Shown: positions 36,476 to 44,156, numbered from the stretch's first letter. The stretch is DNA of 64,000 nucleotides from Marinomonas posidonica IVIA-Po-181 (GCF_000214215.1 NC_015559.1:2467001-2531000), one strand, 5' to 3'. Program-made: numbers and translations. The notes: generated by a model not told the origin, from the letters alone.

Positions 36476-36528
36476 CCAGCGCAAACGCTCAAAACCGTGG
36501 TTATTTTTTAGGTAAAATGAGCCAATAA
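36476..36528. repeat. 53-bp dispersed repeat inside the array (copy 1), next to a GGGGT half-repeat
   Basis: CCAGCGCAAACGCTCAAAAC and GTGGTTATTTTTTAGGTAAA then ATGAGCCAAT match 46060-46112 with few changes. Just before it (36434-36452) lies AAATTAAAGGGGTTAGAGTT, a half copy of the GGGGTCAGAGT repeat. Confidence 0.55.
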
Positions 36529-36590
36529 TTAAAAAACTGATTAAAGGGCTCTGATCTCTTTATGCTCATTAAGCTCGATATTTCAAAGAG

Positions 36591-36692
36591 TTATAACGCC
36601 GTTTTAAGCGGCTTATAATAGTTTGCTAAAATGTAAAACGAAGTGGAACCGAGAAAACGGTTACGAGTCCGACTTGAAAATTCTTGTTAGGC
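36591..36692 (-). repeat. attC site (about 100 bp)
   Basis: Left edge TTATAACGCCGTTTTAAGCG, right edge CTTGTTAGGC. The heptamer GTTAGGC is the reverse complement of GCCTAAC at 37109, the other end of the same cassette. The inside (GGCTTATAATAGTTTGCTAA) resembles the attC sites at 41024 and 42152, so these belong to one subfamily. Confidence 0.8.
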
Positions 36693-37073
36693 GTCTACCT
36701 CTACTTTCCACCATTTAGGTCTTTTGGAAATATAGGAATGGCTTTTTGGAGCAATAGCTTTAACGTTAGGTCTATCAAATACACCCAATGCAATAGCAAT
36801 TATTGGTTCATCGTCAAAAGCCCCAATCGTGCTGCCACAATTAGCACAAAAAGCTCTAGAAGAGTATTCAGAAGAGCGCCATTTTGAAGGCTCTCCATCA
36901 GCTCCTATCCAAGTTATATTTTCTTTAGGAAATTCGACCCACGCTTGGGTTAATGATCCAGAATGGCGCTGACATTGTCGACAAGAGCAAGTATGAGGTT
37001 TTAATGCAGGGCCTTTTGCAGAAAATCTAATATTTCCACAGAGACAGCCTCCTTCAAAAAATTGATTCTTCAA
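36687..37073 (-). CDS. GFA-family zinc protein, second copy (cassette gene)
   Basis: A 128-residue GFA protein: GGCLCGNIRFSA, CSCRQCQRHSGS and FCANCGSTIGAF carry the zinc cysteines. It is only distantly similar to the GFA protein at 35799, so it is not a recent duplicate. Its TAA stop is part of the attC core (CTAACAAG), the classical arrangement of an integron cassette. Function inferred only from family. Confidence 0.87.
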   Translation of the reverse strand: MKNQFFEGGCLCGNIRFSAKGPALKPHTCSCRQCQRHSGSLTQAWVEFPKENITWIGADGEPSKWRSSEYSSRAFCANCGSTIGAFDDEPIIAIALGVFDRPNVKAIAPKSHSYISKRPKWWKVEVDA

Positions 37074-37108
37074 AATTTAAGTAACTCCTAAAGTTTGCAA
37101 CAATGACG

Positions 37109-37179
37109 CCTAACGCCTTGCTCACCGGAAAATTTGGAGCGCAGCGAGTAGTTTTTCCGAGTACAGCAACTTGTTAGGC
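37109..37179 (-). repeat. attC site
   Basis: Left edge GCCTAACGCCTTGCTC (starting one base earlier), right edge GCAACTTGTTAGGC. The heptamer GTTAGGC matches, as reverse complement, GCCTAAC at 38037. The inside holds GGAGCGCAGCGAGTAGTTTT, nearly repeated in the attC at 44562. Confidence 0.85.
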
Positions 37180-38019
37180 TTCTTTGCCCATGAAAATTGC
37201 TACACGCTCAAGCCCTGCATCGCGGTGGACTTCACCTTTGTGAAATTCTTCGCTTTCAATCATGGCTAGAAGGTTACGACGCTGAGGATAACGAACAAAT
37301 ATAAAATGATCCCAATGCTCTGCTAGCATACAATCCTTGTGACCGCCGAATAAACAAATTGGCTTTCCACCATAAACTGGGTATGCCCCTCTTCTCAGCA
37401 ATTCAAAACCTGCAATTTTGGAATAGCGATCATAGGCTTCCTTTCCGCTGACATTTTTACTGTCTTCGTTGAAACCTCTGTACTCGGCGACCGGCTTATA
37501 TTTATTTAGATTGTAAACAAAGAGTGTCTCGTCAAGATTTTGGGCTCTTGCTACTTCCATTTGCTTGTCATCTGGCCAAACAGCAATATTTTCAGCGCTC
37601 CAATTAGCGCTAGGTGTACCTTTATCGGTAGTCCCTTTGAACAACCGAATAAGCCATGATATCCATTTGACCATATGAAAAACAATCGATGGTTCCGGCT
37701 TAATTGCTAAGATGACATGCTCAACACAAAACCGTTCTAGAGCACCACCGAAGGCGGATAAGAAATTGAGTCCCTCTTGTAATGAGGAAAATTCGTCGAT
37801 CAGAATTTCATCTACCAACATCCCTTCTCGAGCAACTGGGTCAGCCTTAACTCGATATAACCTTTTGCCACTAAAGCTATGCTCAGTTTCGTTCAGCCAT
37901 TTATTGTAGTCATCAATATCTCTAACTTTCAGATGATAGACAAAAGACAAGCGACTTACCCCTTCCTTTTCTATGGCTTTACAGCATGATTCCTTATCTA
38001 GTGTAGTAAATATGTGCAT
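37174..38019 (-). CDS. Two-domain DUF1330-like protein (cassette gene)
   Basis: A 281-residue protein. Two halves each begin with a similar strand ('LSFVYHLKVRDIDDYNKWL' about residue 23, 'LFVYNLNKYKPVAEYRGF' about residue 158). The second half ends in FIFVRYPQRRNLLAMIESEE, then FHKGEVHRDAGLERVAIFMG, the DUF1330/dimeric alpha-beta-barrel pattern. A hydrophobic stretch (VFHMVKWISWLIRLFKG) lies between the halves. The ATG at 38019 follows AGGGA. Function unknown. It fills a cassette between attC sites 37109 and 38037. Confidence 0.75.
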   Translation of the reverse strand: MHIFTTLDKESCCKAIEKEGVSRLSFVYHLKVRDIDDYNKWLNETEHSFSGKRLYRVKADPVAREGMLVDEILIDEFSSLQEGLNFLSAFGGALERFCVEHVILAIKPEPSIVFHMVKWISWLIRLFKGTTDKGTPSANWSAENIAVWPDDKQMEVARAQNLDETLFVYNLNKYKPVAEYRGFNEDSKNVSGKEAYDRYSKIAGFELLRRGAYPVYGGKPICLFGGHKDCMLAEHWDHFIFVRYPQRRNLLAMIESEEFHKGEVHRDAGLERVAIFMGKEA

Positions 38020-38036
38020 TGATTTTCCCTGATGAT

Positions 38037-38107
38037 GCCTAACGCCCGCCATCAACAACTAGGCTGTCCAAGGTACGCAGTGGCTCTGCTACATGGCCTT
38101 GTTATGC
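38037..38107 (-). repeat. attC site
   Basis: Left edge GCCTAACGCCCGCCATC, right edge GGCCTTGTTATGC. The heptamer GTTATGC is the reverse complement of GCATAAC at 39050, the start of the same cassette. Confidence 0.82.
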
Positions 38108-38112
38108 TTACA

Positions 38113-39024
38113 CTACTCAGAATACAGGTATTTCGCAGCTGCTTTACCCATATTTTTATAGTCGTGTCCAACACCTTGAACTATATAGATGTTCCAATTG
38201 GATTTAACATTAAGGCTAGAAGCTAACTCTTTTGATTTTTTAAAAAAATGCTTTCCACGACTCAAACGATAAGTGCCTTGAATATCTATTTGTGGATTTC
38301 TTACAAGGTGACCGCGAGTTTCATGTTCATTGTCTAGCTCTCCAAGAAAAATAGTAAGCTTTGACTTGAAAGCAGGACGTATTTTCTCTTGTGTAGAGAT
38401 ACCTTTACCAAGTCCATAAGGGAAGTCTTCGTTGAAAGTAGGAACTGTATACCAACCAGAATTTGACGCTAAAATTCGATTAGCTTTGTTTTTAGTATCA
38501 AATAAAGCAAATCGATGCAATATTTGACCACCTGCAGAGTGTCCGAACATATCATATTGTTTTGCGGTTAAACTAAGTTCAGAAATTGAGTAATTAAAAA
38601 TCCTATCAAAATCACTAAAAATCCATTCATTGGGATCAAATACAACTTTATAGCCTACTACAGCAGTTTTAGCTTTATTGATTTTTACATCAGAAAGCAT
38701 TCTTCCAATGTTGTAATTCCAAAACCTCGGGTAAGACTTTTCAGAATAACTAGGAGATAAAATCAACACATTGTATTTTTCTGAGGCTTCAACCCATGAG
38801 TCACGATAGCTCCTTCCATTTCTTCCAGACCCAGGAATGACAATAAGTACTTTAGTGTTTTGATTATGGGAAATAGGTAGATGATAATAAATATCTATCT
38901 TTTTTTCAGTATGACCCGTACCACCTTCAATTGTGAATTTACCAGATCCTAAATTGATACTTTCATTCACCGCTAATCCATATGAAGAAAAGAAAATAAT
39001 TATAATGGATATAAAATATTTCAA
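38113..39024 (-). CDS. Secreted alpha/beta hydrolase, depolymerase/esterase-like (cassette gene)
   Basis: A 303-residue protein. LKYFISIIIIFFSSYGLAVN is a signal peptide; KVLIVIPGSGRNGRSYRDSW carries the oxyanion region, YDMFGHSAGGQILHRFAL the nucleophile Ser (GHSAGG) and VQGVGHDYKNM the His. I chose the TTG at 39024 because AAGGAG lies five bases upstream, which is much better than the frame's first ATG inside the attC region. Probably an extracellular or periplasmic esterase. It is distinctly AT-rich compared with the core genes, as expected for a cassette. Confidence 0.8.
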   Translation of the reverse strand: MKYFISIIIIFFSSYGLAVNESINLGSGKFTIEGGTGHTEKKIDIYYHLPISHNQNTKVLIVIPGSGRNGRSYRDSWVEASEKYNVLILSPSYSEKSYPRFWNYNIGRMLSDVKINKAKTAVVGYKVVFDPNEWIFSDFDRIFNYSISELSLTAKQYDMFGHSAGGQILHRFALFDTKNKANRILASNSGWYTVPTFNEDFPYGLGKGISTQEKIRPAFKSKLTIFLGELDNEHETRGHLVRNPQIDIQGTYRLSRGKHFFKKSKELASSLNVKSNWNIYIVQGVGHDYKNMGKAAAKYLYSE

Positions 39025-39049
39025 ACCTACTCCTTGATTTTGATTGTAA

Positions 39050-39110
39050 GCATAACAATTAAGGGTTATACGGCGGCGCAGCCGCAATTATAACTGTCTG
39101 TTGAACTGCC
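39050..39110 (-). repeat. Cassette start heptamer with degenerate attC-like hairpin
   Basis: GCATAAC at 39050-39056 is the start of the hydrolase cassette. To its right, GTTATACGGCGGC and GCCGCAATTATAAC form an imperfect hairpin, but the typical GCC arm and the far GTTA edge are missing. The preceding cassette's attC seems damaged here. Confidence 0.4.
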
Positions 39111-39142
39111 GCGTCTTTATATAAGGGATTTGCTTTTTTCAT
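39059..39142 (-). CDS. 27-codon frame with a strong ribosome-binding site (possible leader or truncated gene)
   Basis: The minus strand reads GGGAGGTCGCATC, then ATG at 39142, and a 27-residue frame (MKKANPLYKDAAVQQTVIIA then APPYNP) ending inside the attC-like hairpin. The strong Shine-Dalgarno and the long untranslated stretch upstream suggest the 5' end of a real gene that was cut off by a cassette junction. No family recognised. Confidence 0.35.
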   Translation of the reverse strand: MKKANPLYKDAAVQQTVIIAAAPPYNP

Positions 39143-39384
39143 GATGCGACCTCCCTGTGTCTTTGCGGTGTGTTTTCGAACGCTCTTGTCCCTAAATCAG
39201 GTTAAGAAGACTCTTTTTTTATCGTCCATCTCAGTAGTTTTACCTATATCGGCGGCGGTGGCAAGCCTACCCTCAGAACCTTTCACCTGATCATGGTTTC
39301 TCTGTTACTTGACTAATTACACTACCGAGCGCCGATTAGTCTGACCTGAGTCGCTTTCGTTTCCAACAATTTGATGCAACTTAA
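39143..39384. other. Gene-free stretch that may be a leader of the 27-codon frame
   Basis: No reading frame. On the minus strand it holds ordered short motifs (CTGAGAT, AACCTGAT, CGCAAAG) reminiscent of riboswitch cores, but no known class fits; see the rejected list. AT content and lack of coding suggest an untranslated leader. Confidence 0.3.
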
Positions 39385-39534
39385 GGAAGGTACGAATAAG
39401 TCTACTAAACCTCAGTCTTTCAGAGAAATTGTCAAATAAGGCGCGACTCTGAAGGAATGTAGGTACCTTTCAAAGAGTCGCAACGCAGTAGGACGTTTTC
39501 TCTGGAAGACCCATAGGGCAAGGTCTAAAAGCCT
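39385..39534. repeat. Left-module copy of the structured modular repeat
   Basis: GGAAGGTACGAATAAGTC and the next 14 bases are identical or nearly so to the copy at 23297. Inside, CAGAGAAA pairs with TTTCTCTG, GCGACTCT pairs with AGAGTCGC, and the latter encloses GGAATGTAGGTACCTT. The copy at 13083 has the same layout with different but still complementary stem bases. GGAAGACC follows in both. The right end is missing. Confidence 0.7.
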
Positions 39535-39573
39535 GTATTACTCAAACACAGTTTACATATCCATCATATTTTT

Positions 39574-39595
39574 AGGCCAACTTCGGCCTTTTTTA
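39574..39595 (+). terminator. Hairpin with T run upstream of the doxX-like gene
   Basis: AGGCC AACTTC GGCCT followed by TTTTTT. It ends any transcript coming from the repeat side before the DoxX promoter region. Confidence 0.6.
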
Positions 39596-39747
39596 AGCAC
39601 CTTAATAATCAGATTAAACCTTATTACGAAATCAAAAAACATTTTAAAACTATAAATTGTATCTATGACTTTTGATTTGAATCAGTATGTTTCCGAAGGC
39701 TAAGTGCTAATCTCATTACGAGTATTAATCATTAAGGAAGGAAGGAT

Positions 39748-40323
39748 ATGTCTAACGTATCAATATTTCAGAGTAACGAGGAACGTTTGTTTTTGCCAAT
39801 TATGAGTACTTTATATAATCAGTTTGCCCAACCATATGGATGGTTAATATTCCGTATTATCTTTGGGGGAATGTTGGTTATTGAAGGCTGGCCAAAAATT
39901 CTCGACCCTTTCGCTCAAGTCGGTTTTGTCGAACATCTTGGGTTTTATCCAGGTTGGTTGTGGTCGCCTTTATTGGCGGTTATGCAGTTTTTTGGAGGGA
40001 TGTTTATTGTTGCAGGTTTGCTTACTCGACCTGTTGCAATCGCCAATGCCGTGATGTTGGCAATCACTTTGTGGTTTCACTTTGCGCACCCTTTTGGTCA
40101 TGCGTTTTTAACACCAGCAGGCATAGAAGCTCTTCAAGCAGGTAGCGATTTTTTCACACCAGAAGGTATTTCAAGATTGAGTGATGGGGGCGTTAAATTT
40201 CTGCATTTAGTGCAACTAAAAGCCTATCTAGCCTCTCTATTTTGGACTGTGGGAACATTACTGATTGCGGCTTTTGGTGGTGGCTATTTCTCTATAGATC
40301 GTCTGATGAAGAAGCAATTTTAA
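39748..40323 (+). CDS. DoxX-family membrane protein
   Basis: A 191-residue inner-membrane protein with four hydrophobic segments. FRIIFGGMLVIEGWPKIL is the DoxX signature; MQFFGGMFIVAGLLTRPVAIANAVMLAITLW follows, and the C-terminal helix pair closes it. Related proteins are linked with thiosulfate:quinone oxidoreductase or redox stress. A strong GGAAGGA site precedes the ATG. It is the only plus-strand gene within the cassette region and has its own terminator, so it is probably not a cassette gene. Confidence 0.85.
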   Translation: MSNVSIFQSNEERLFLPIMSTLYNQFAQPYGWLIFRIIFGGMLVIEGWPKILDPFAQVGFVEHLGFYPGWLWSPLLAVMQFFGGMFIVAGLLTRPVAIANAVMLAITLWFHFAHPFGHAFLTPAGIEALQAGSDFFTPEGISRLSDGGVKFLHLVQLKAYLASLFWTVGTLLIAAFGGGYFSIDRLMKKQF

Positions 40324-40366
40324 TTTATTATCACGACAATTATTTAGCCTGTTAACGGCCCTACCG

Positions 40367-40411
40367 TTTTCATAGAAAGACTCCCTATTGGATTGGGTCT
40401 TTCTATGAAAA
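40367..40411. terminator. Strong terminator after the doxX-like gene
   Basis: TTTTCATAGAAAGACTCCC (40367-40385) pairs with GGGTCTTTCTATGAAAA (40395-40411) with one bulge; long stem, A/T-rich base. Confidence 0.85.
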
Positions 40412-40539
40412 ACGTTAAATATTTTTATTTATAACAATTAAATATTCTCAGATTAATAATTTTCCTATATTTACTTTTATTGTAGGCCTTAGCTTTCTAC
40501 TTTGAGAAAATAACATGTAAAAAACTAAAGATCTGGAAT

Positions 40540-40671
40540 TTAATATTTTTTAGCCCCCTTAACCTTATTTAAAAAATCAAACATACTAACAGACACCCAC
40601 TGCATAGAATCACGAAAATTTTTCAGCCCTACAATCAAATCTTTAAACGCTTTATTATGTGGTTGTCCCAC
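40540..40671 (-). CDS. Possible 43-residue peptide overlapping the VOC gene end
   Basis: A GTG at 40671, inside the last codons of the VOC gene, opens a 43-codon frame (GQPHNKAFKDLIVGLKNFRD then SMQWVSVSMFDFLNKVKGAK). The composition is plausible for a helical peptide, and a 17-nt overlap could allow translational coupling. No family is recognised; it may equally be the tail of a lost gene. Confidence 0.3.
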   Translation of the reverse strand: MGQPHNKAFKDLIVGLKNFRDSMQWVSVSMFDFLNKVKGAKKY

Positions 40672-41008
40672 GTAGACCGATTAAGTTTCCAAAGGGATCT
40701 TCGAGTTGGCACATAGAGAGTCCACTTTCGATCTCCATTAGACCACGATATAAAGATGCTCCAAGAGCTTCGAAACGAGATAATGCAACAGATAAGTCAC
40801 TCACAGACCAATAGAGTACAGTTCCCTTTTTACCCTCAGAAACCTTGTCATCAGATTGAACGATTTCAAGAGAAAACCCGTTTACATCGAGTACCATGAA
40901 ATCAAAGTCTGGAAGATGAGTTGGAACAGCTTCTGGAAACGCTTGCTGATACCACTGAAGCCCTGTCTCCACATCGGGGACATAAACAAGAACTGCTACT
41001 GGGATCAT
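40655..41008 (-). CDS. VOC-family protein (cassette gene)
   Basis: A 117-residue single VOC module: VAVLVYVPDVETGLQWYQQAFP, FMVLDVNGFSLEIVQ and LYRGLMEIESGLSMCQLEDPFGNLIGL. It resembles small glyoxalase/bleomycin-resistance family members. AGGGAGGAG precedes the ATG. The cassette starts at the attC at 41024, but no attC is visible after the gene (the expected GTTATTT heptamer is absent), so its 3' end is damaged. Confidence 0.85.
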   Translation of the reverse strand: MIPVAVLVYVPDVETGLQWYQQAFPEAVPTHLPDFDFMVLDVNGFSLEIVQSDDKVSEGKKGTVLYWSVSDLSVALSRFEALGASLYRGLMEIESGLSMCQLEDPFGNLIGLRGTTT

Positions 41009-41023
41009 AGCTCCTCCCTGCCA

Positions 41024-41123
41024 AATAACGCCACATTAAGCGGCTGATAATAGTTGGCTAAAATTAGTGAGGCACGAGCAAAAACCAGCTGTTTTTTTGT
41101 CCTGCTGAAATGACTTGTTATGA
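41024..41123 (-). repeat. attC site (about 100 bp)
   Basis: Left edge AATAACGCCACATTAAGCGG, right edge TGACTTGTTATGA. The heptamer GTTATGA is the reverse complement of TCATAAC at 41592, the start of the same cassette. Inside, GCTGATAATAGTTGGCTAAA is shared with the attC sites at 36591 and 42152. Confidence 0.85.
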
Positions 41124-41576
41124 GTTAACTTGCTCAATATGACGGCAAATATTCCAATATAATAATGACGACAAGACAAGAAATGGAATTACATCGATGT
41201 AATTTGTTGCTACTTCTTCATAACTATAAGCATATTCATAATAAATTATATATGAAACCAAAAGTGGAATTAAATAAATTAAAAATCGAATCAAAACAAC
41301 AAAACTTATGGAAAAATATTTACCCAGAAAATCATTTCCGCTACTAGAACCATTAGCCTTATAAGCGAATACAGTTCCTACTAATACAATTAGAATATTT
41401 AAAAAACTATCAACATAGTCCCATAGGTTAGCATTTTCAATTGGCATATACATTACCAGTTCAAGACCAATAGCACTGAAAACAAAGTAAATTACAAAGT
41501 AAATAAACCGTTCTTTTTCACTAAAATTATCTGCGCGAATATCATTTTTTAATGCTTCAATGTTCCAAAAATACAC
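41118..41576 (-). CDS. Four-helix membrane protein of unknown function (cassette gene)
   Basis: A 152-residue protein with hydrophobic segments at about 25-43, 55-73, 88-112 and 125-143, and a short charged N-terminus (NDIRADNFSEKERF). I do not recognise the family. Its stop codon is in the attC core. It is very AT-rich compared with the core genome. An orphan cassette membrane protein. Confidence 0.7.
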   Translation of the reverse strand: MYFWNIEALKNDIRADNFSEKERFIYFVIYFVFSAIGLELVMYMPIENANLWDYVDSFLNILIVLVGTVFAYKANGSSSGNDFLGKYFSISFVVLIRFLIYLIPLLVSYIIYYEYAYSYEEVATNYIDVIPFLVLSSLLYWNICRHIEQVNS

Positions 41577-41591
41577 TAGGCTATCCTTAAC

Positions 41592-41697
41592 TCATAACGC
41601 CCGCCTCAACTGCCGGAGGCCAATGGCGCCTTTTTTGCAGAACCACCGCAAAAAAGCTGACAGTGGCCGGAGGTCAGATTGCAGGCGCTTGTTAAAT
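41592..41697 (-). repeat. attC site (about 105 bp)
   Basis: Left edge TCATAACGCCCGCCTCAACTG, right edge GCAGGCGCTTGTTAAAT. GTTAAAT is the reverse complement of ATTTAAC at 42152, the start of the same cassette. Internal arms GGCGCCTTTTTTGC and GCAAAAAAGCTGAC pair. Confidence 0.85.
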
Positions 41698-42132
41698 TTT
41701 GGTCAGCTCCATGTGCAGTAGTGGGTATGGTTTGCCCTGACCATCTAGTGGTGACCGGCCAACTACACTAAACCCAACACGCTCATAAAAGCCTAAGGCT
41801 TGTTTATTTTGTTCGTTTACATCAACTTTCGTAGCGCCCTGATGATTAACTGCATAGTCAGTTAATTGAGAACCTACTCCGCTACCTCGAGTTTCTGGTG
41901 AAATAAACAGCATTTCAATATTGCCTTCATGAACGCCACAGAACCCTAGAATTTTATCATTTTTATCTTTGGCACATTTAAGATCAACGGCATCAAAATA
42001 ATGCTCTAAAATCAAAGGCTTTAAGGTAACAATATCTTCTTCTTGCAAGAAATCATGAGTTGCTCGAACAGAAGCCTCCCAAATTTCTATGAGTGTTGCA
42101 TAATCTGTTTTTTCTACGTTCTCAATATTCAT
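41692..42132 (-). CDS. GNAT-family N-acetyltransferase (cassette gene)
   Basis: A 146-residue GNAT protein close to the YjaB type: WEASVRATHDFL at the start, MLFISPETRGSGVGSQLTDYAV is the acetyl-CoA-binding motif A (RGxGxG/S), and NKQALGFYERVGFSVVGRSPLDGQGKPYPLLHMEL the C-terminal part. Substrate unknown; small molecules or resistance functions are common for cassette GNATs. Its stop codon is in the attC core. Confidence 0.9.
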   Translation of the reverse strand: MNIENVEKTDYATLIEIWEASVRATHDFLQEEDIVTLKPLILEHYFDAVDLKCAKDKNDKILGFCGVHEGNIEMLFISPETRGSGVGSQLTDYAVNHQGATKVDVNEQNKQALGFYERVGFSVVGRSPLDGQGKPYPLLHMELTKI

Positions 42133-42151
42133 AACTAAACTCGAATAGAAA

Positions 42152-42252
42152 TTTAACGCCCTGTTAAGGGGCTGATAATGTTTGGCTAAAATGTGTAGCG
42201 AAGCGAAACCGAGCCAAACTTTAGCAGTCCTGCCTTAAACAGCTTGTTATGT
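42152..42252 (-). repeat. attC site (about 100 bp)
   Basis: Left edge TTTAACGCCCTGTTAAGGGG, right edge ACAGCTTGTTATGT. GTTATGT is the reverse complement of ACATAAC at 42566. Inside, GCTGATAATGTTTGGCTAAA and GAGCCAAACTTTAGC form a stem. Confidence 0.85.
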
Positions 42253-42257
42253 TTTAC

Positions 42258-42548
42258 TTATATACCGCTGTGAGTCACTATTAAAATGATAAATGCGGTA
42301 GCAAAAACACCACACATTACTAAAGTCTTAATGCCCGCCATTATATGATTTTTTGCACCTTTTAGCTTAAACGATCTCAACCAAGTTAAGACAATTGCCA
42401 CTACAAAAACTGCCAAAGCCACATATACAAAATAACGGCCGTGAGAAAAATAAAAATTAGCAGTAACTGGATTAAATAAAAGCGCTGTAGTGATTGAGCA
42501 AAGAGCAAAACCTAATACTGCTAAAAATTTATCAACTCTATAATCCAT
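42258..42548 (-). CDS. Small three-helix membrane protein (cassette gene)
   Basis: A 96-residue protein with hydrophobic segments at about 6-26, 40-60 and 75-95. I do not recognise the family. The start is set at the ATG at 42548 (GAG nine bases upstream); an earlier ATG at 42569 lies in the attC core. Orphan cassette product. Confidence 0.65.
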   Translation of the reverse strand: MDYRVDKFLAVLGFALCSITTALLFNPVTANFYFSHGRYFVYVALAVFVVAIVLTWLRSFKLKGAKNHIMAGIKTLVMCGVFATAFIILIVTHSGI

Positions 42549-42565
42549 CACGATATTCTCGTAAA

Positions 42566-42626
42566 ACATAACGCTTACAGCAGAGGCGCGAGCTTGCGAG
42601 CGTCCTGCTGCCTGTTTTTGTTAGGC
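42566..42626 (-). repeat. attC site (61 bp)
   Basis: Left edge ACATAACGCTTACAGCAGAG, right edge TGCTGCCTGTTTTTGTTAGG and C. GTTAGGC is the reverse complement of GCCTAAC at 43381, the start of the same cassette. Inner stem GCGCGAGCTTGCGAGCGT. Confidence 0.88.
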
Positions 42627-43367
42627 TTTGCCGGACGAGCCACAAACTGCACTATTTAAATAACTTTTTACCAAGCCTAAAATTTCCTTCTTTAACCAGG
42701 AAGGTCCATGATCTGACATATCATTGTGCTTCGACTCTGTTATTTTTACGACGCAACTGCTATAGAGCTCTCTTTCGCTATCAGTCGGCAAGACTCCCTT
42801 GTCAGCAGAAAAATCACCACCTCGGATAGATAGAATACCAATATTTTTAGATCGCGGTAGAGGTACTCGCCTATGATCTAAGGTGATGATTGATTTAATA
42901 TAGGGCCTCCCTTCATTCCCAAGCCATGCAGAAATATCGCCACCGTTCGAGTGGCCAACTAACAGCAAGGCCCCAAAGTCATAGTTTAGAAAACGAGGTT
43001 GAAGTTCACCCCATAGAAACTCAAGTGTAGTAGCCCCCCTAGCCCAGTTCTCACTTCTTGTCTCATATAGGTTTCCTTCTATAGATAACGGCGGGTCTTG
43101 CGGAAGTTCATGAGCTACAGCAACTACAAGGTAACCTAGCTCATTAAGCTGTTTGGCCAAGAATGAGTACCTTGTATGAGAAACGCCGTATCCAGCGCTG
43201 AGAAATGCCACAGAACATTTTAGCTCCATGCTGCAACTCTTTTTATCAACTGGATAAGATATATTTATCGGAATATTTCTTTCTCTCGATTTGTCGTAGA
43301 TAATTTCTGCCTGTACCGATTCTACCCAGAACATTACAACAGCTAAAATTACTTTCAAATACTTCAT
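42621..43367 (-). CDS. Secreted alpha/beta hydrolase (cassette gene)
   Basis: A 248-residue protein with a signal peptide (MKYLKVILAVVMFWVESVQA). VAFLSAGYGVSHTRYSFLAK carries the oxyanion loop, ALLLVGHSNGGDISAWLG the nucleophile Ser (GHSNGG) and SKHNDMSDHGP the likely His. It resembles dienelactone-hydrolase or PAF-acetylhydrolase-like enzymes. Probably periplasmic; substrate unknown. Unrelated in detail to the other cassette hydrolase at 38113. Confidence 0.8.
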   Translation of the reverse strand: MKYLKVILAVVMFWVESVQAEIIYDKSRERNIPINISYPVDKKSCSMELKCSVAFLSAGYGVSHTRYSFLAKQLNELGYLVVAVAHELPQDPPLSIEGNLYETRSENWARGATTLEFLWGELQPRFLNYDFGALLLVGHSNGGDISAWLGNEGRPYIKSIITLDHRRVPLPRSKNIGILSIRGGDFSADKGVLPTDSERELYSSCVVKITESKHNDMSDHGPSWLKKEILGLVKSYLNSAVCGSSGKA

Positions 43368-43380
43368 TATTTCCCTGAAC

Positions 43381-43453
43381 GCCTAACGCCCAAAGCAGCG
43401 GCGCGCGTTAGCGCGTCCAGCCCGAAGGGCGATGCTGCCTTTGCTTGTTATAT
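43381..43453 (-). repeat. attC site (73 bp)
   Basis: Left edge GCCTAACGCCCAAAGCAGCG, right edge CTGCCTTTGCTTGTTATAT. GTTATAT is the reverse complement of ATATAAC at 44157. The arms CAAAGCAGCGGCGC and GATGCTGCCTTTG pair; this is the best-formed site in the window. Confidence 0.92.
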
Positions 43454-44143
43454 TTATTGCGATTTCTCTGCCTTTTTCTTTTCAGCAACGCCAACTATAG
43501 TTTGAAGCCTTTGCTGCCTTTCAAATCTCGCCACGTACCAATCTTGAATCAACGACTCAATTAACCCGATTAATAAACCAGCTTCATTGGAGTCAACATC
43601 AATAATTAAATTGATATCCTTCTCCATATGGGCACCGATATTACCAATGCTGCGCACTGCATCAATAGCATCCCAAGTTAGCGGATCCACTTTTTCTTTT
43701 ATCGCGTTAATTTCGTGAAATAGTGTTTTTTCTTTCACGTTGAAGAAATCGCGAATCATGCCCTGCAAGCACCTCCGAGAGAGTGTTGCAGATGCTTTAG
43801 GGCTAAGATCTCTTATGAGACAGGCCTCTTCATAATCTGAGGTGATAGCTTGAGGTATGTAATCAGGAAATTGCTTTGATTCGGACTGCGGCTTCAATGA
43901 CCACTTTAGTAGAGGTTCACCTTCTGGCCCCCAATCATTACCTAACCAGCGCCATAAAAATAGCTGTGCAGAAATTGTATATTCTTTACAGTCAGAATTT
44001 GGGCAAGTAATTAGTGATGTATGAAGAGCAATTTTTTCGTCCTTTGAGTTCTTATCGACGACATGGAATTTTCCTGAGAAATTCGACGAGGTAATCGTCG
44101 CACTTCTATCACAATATGGGCAGTGCCAACTAAAATCCTGCAC
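43454..44143 (-). CDS. DUF4145-domain protein with zinc ribbon (cassette gene)
   Basis: A 229-residue protein: an N-terminal CPYC...CPNSDC zinc ribbon (residues 8-52) followed by a helical DUF4145 core (SPKASATLSRRCLQGMIRDF, AIDAVRSIGNIGAHMEKD). DUF4145 proteins often occur beside, or fused to, restriction and other defence genes, though their role is not known. The C-terminus is charged (KKKAEKSQ). Single-gene cassette. Confidence 0.83.
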   Translation of the reverse strand: MQDFSWHCPYCDRSATITSSNFSGKFHVVDKNSKDEKIALHTSLITCPNSDCKEYTISAQLFLWRWLGNDWGPEGEPLLKWSLKPQSESKQFPDYIPQAITSDYEEACLIRDLSPKASATLSRRCLQGMIRDFFNVKEKTLFHEINAIKEKVDPLTWDAIDAVRSIGNIGAHMEKDINLIIDVDSNEAGLLIGLIESLIQDWYVARFERQQRLQTIVGVAEKKKAEKSQ

Positions 44144-44156
44144 GATTTCTCCTTAA

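Noticed and set aside
39143..39384. Riboswitch-like motif order on the minus strand (CTGAGAT ... AACCTGAT as in TPP; AGGG ... TTCGAAA ... CGCAAAG as in c-di-GMP-I)
   Set aside because: The TPP core lacks the GGGGTGC and GCGTAGGGAA elements, and the c-di-GMP-like part lacks the second stem and its tetraloop receptor; the two suggestions are mutually exclusive. A covariance-model search would settle it.
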